Of a stretch of 33,410 bases of DNA, positions 32,862-33,410 are shown piece by piece. Source of the stretch: Lachnospiraceae bacterium UBA3804 (GTDB lineage Bacteria; Bacillota; Clostridia; Lachnospirales; Lachnospiraceae); assembly GCA_002368665.1 (NCBI GenBank), contig DFEK01000007.1, positions 2,347 to 35,756 of the forward strand. Reading direction: 5' to 3'. A program made the position numbers and the translations under genes. How positions within the stretch are numbered: the stretch's first letter is position 1; each line of letters starts with the position of its first letter. The notes below the pieces were generated by a model. It made no database searches and was not told where the DNA came from. It saw only the letters and a list, made by a program, of their open reading frames with translations.

Positions 32862-33410
32862 TTAATAGTAAAGCGTCTTTCCTGCAATAATCATGTTAAT
32901 ATTCTTGATGCCGTTCTTCTTTGCAAGTACATTAATCGGAACTCTGAACTTAGCCGCAAGCTTGGATAATGTATCGCCTTTCCGGATCACATATCCGGCT
33001 CCCTTTAAGTCTTTTCTGTCTCTGTAATAGTAATACTTGATCAGATATTCCGGTCCGTAATAAGGAATTGATTCATCCAAAATTACATCATCTCCACTCA
33101 GAAGAATATTATATGTCTTTTCCTTATACGTAAGAATGTAAGTAAGATCTACATCAGGGTTCTGTTTTAAGTAACGAATCACATCCAATCGGATAGCTCC
33201 CACGCCACGGATGGTTACTGCTCTTCTCTTGCCACCCGGAATGGTTGCGGCTGCTCTCATCTGATCCCTGATTCCTTTAACATATGCTTCTTCGTCAAAC
33301 GAATTGTTTCCGCTTGCGGTACCATTGTTTCCGCTTGCGGTGCCGTTGTTTCCGCTTGCGGTACCGTTATTTCCACTTGCAGGGCTGTTGTTATCGCTTG
33401 CGGTGTTGTT
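32862..33410 (-). CDS. LysM-domain protein, C-terminal part (5' end outside window)
   Basis: The open frame runs to the window edge, so 182 C-terminal residues are visible. The internal ATG at 33260 is not taken as the start. A low-complexity linker of about five ASGNNGT units comes first, then FDEEAYVKGIRDQMRAAATI. A domain I do not recognise follows (RRAVTIRGVGAIRLDVIRYL, DLTYILTYKEKTYNILLSGD). A Tyr-rich segment (LIKYYYYRDRKD) leads to a single LysM domain at the end (GYVIRKGDTLSKLAAKFRVP, NVLAKKNGI, ending IIAGKTLYY). LysM binds GlcNAc-containing polymers, so a cell-wall location is likely. The missing N-terminus should hold the signal sequence. Confidence 0.85.
   Translation of the reverse strand, partial: NNTASDNNSPASGNNGTASGNNGTASGNNGTASGNNSFDEEAYVKGIRDQMRAAATIPGGKRRAVTIRGVGAIRLDVIRYLKQNPDVDLTYILTYKEKTYNILLSGDDVILDESIPYYGPEYLIKYYYYRDRKDLKGAGYVIRKGDTLSKLAAKFRVPINVLAKKNGIKNINMIIAGKTLYY
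33303..33410 (-). repeat. 21-bp tandem repeat coding ASGNNGT
   Basis: About five in-frame copies of a 21-base unit (GCAAGCGGAAACAACGGCACC on the minus strand, with third-position changes and one diverged copy reading ASDNNSP). It codes the flexible linker of the LysM protein and continues past the window end. Confidence 0.9.

Noticed and set aside
33303..33410. Repeat array considered as CRISPR
   Set aside because: The units are contiguous 21-mers without spacers and keep an open reading frame.

Overview
The window looks like a chromosomal stretch from a low-to-mid GC anaerobic Firmicute, most likely a member of the Lachnospiraceae or a close clostridial relative. The grounds are pyruvate phosphate dikinase, single-chain glycyl-tRNA synthetase, MetA-type methionine entry, an M16C peptidase, YfhO and DUF4349 proteins, and strong AGGAGG-type ribosome binding sites. 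The genus cannot be read from the sequence. Every gene I support lies on the minus strand, so the window is transcribed from high to low coordinates throughout. Many ORF starts were moved downstream to a Shine-Dalgarno-supported codon. No gene-free stretch exceeds 300 bases.

Region 1 (1-317) holds the N-terminal end of ppdK. Region 2 (608-10051) is a self-contained sortase-assembled pilus operon, driven by a perfect TTGACA-N17-TATAAT promoter and insulated by terminators on both sides. Its order of transcription is small base-pilin-like protein, signal-peptidase-like protein, major FctA/T-antigen-like pilin, class B sortase, and a 1921-residue fibro-slime/Cna-B tip adhesin. The gene set mirrors streptococcal FCT-3-type pilus islands. 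The signal-peptidase homologue has glycine where the catalytic lysine should be, as in the non-enzymatic pilus factor SipA, but keeps the serine.

Region 3 (10164-17434) is housekeeping: glycyl-tRNA synthetase, then a YfhO-family membrane protein, recO and era in one unit (transcribed era-recO-yfhO), and a DUF4349 lipoprotein whose ribosome binding site can be locked in an 18-bp hairpin. Region 4 (17534-20455) is a large M16C zinc metallopeptidase.

Region 5 (20529-26657) is the most unusual. metA leads a tight run of genes: a protease-dead rhomboid-like protein with a zinc ribbon, a sigma-70-like protein that lacks region 4 and a recognisable 2.3/2.4, and a translationally coupled 148-residue unknown. 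Next comes, from its own promoter, a membrane protein with degenerate GGDEF, intact EAL and a C-terminal array of about eight GIG repeats that looks like an intracellular beta-helix.

Region 6 (26681-33410) has ligA coupled to rluF, a membrane SH3b protein downstream of tRNA-Arg(CCG), a GH3 lipoprotein glycosidase, and the 3' end of a LysM protein with a 21-bp repeat linker. The strongest candidates for undescribed biology are the truncated sigma-like protein with its coupled partner, the EAL-GIG fusion and the half-degenerate pilus signal peptidase.
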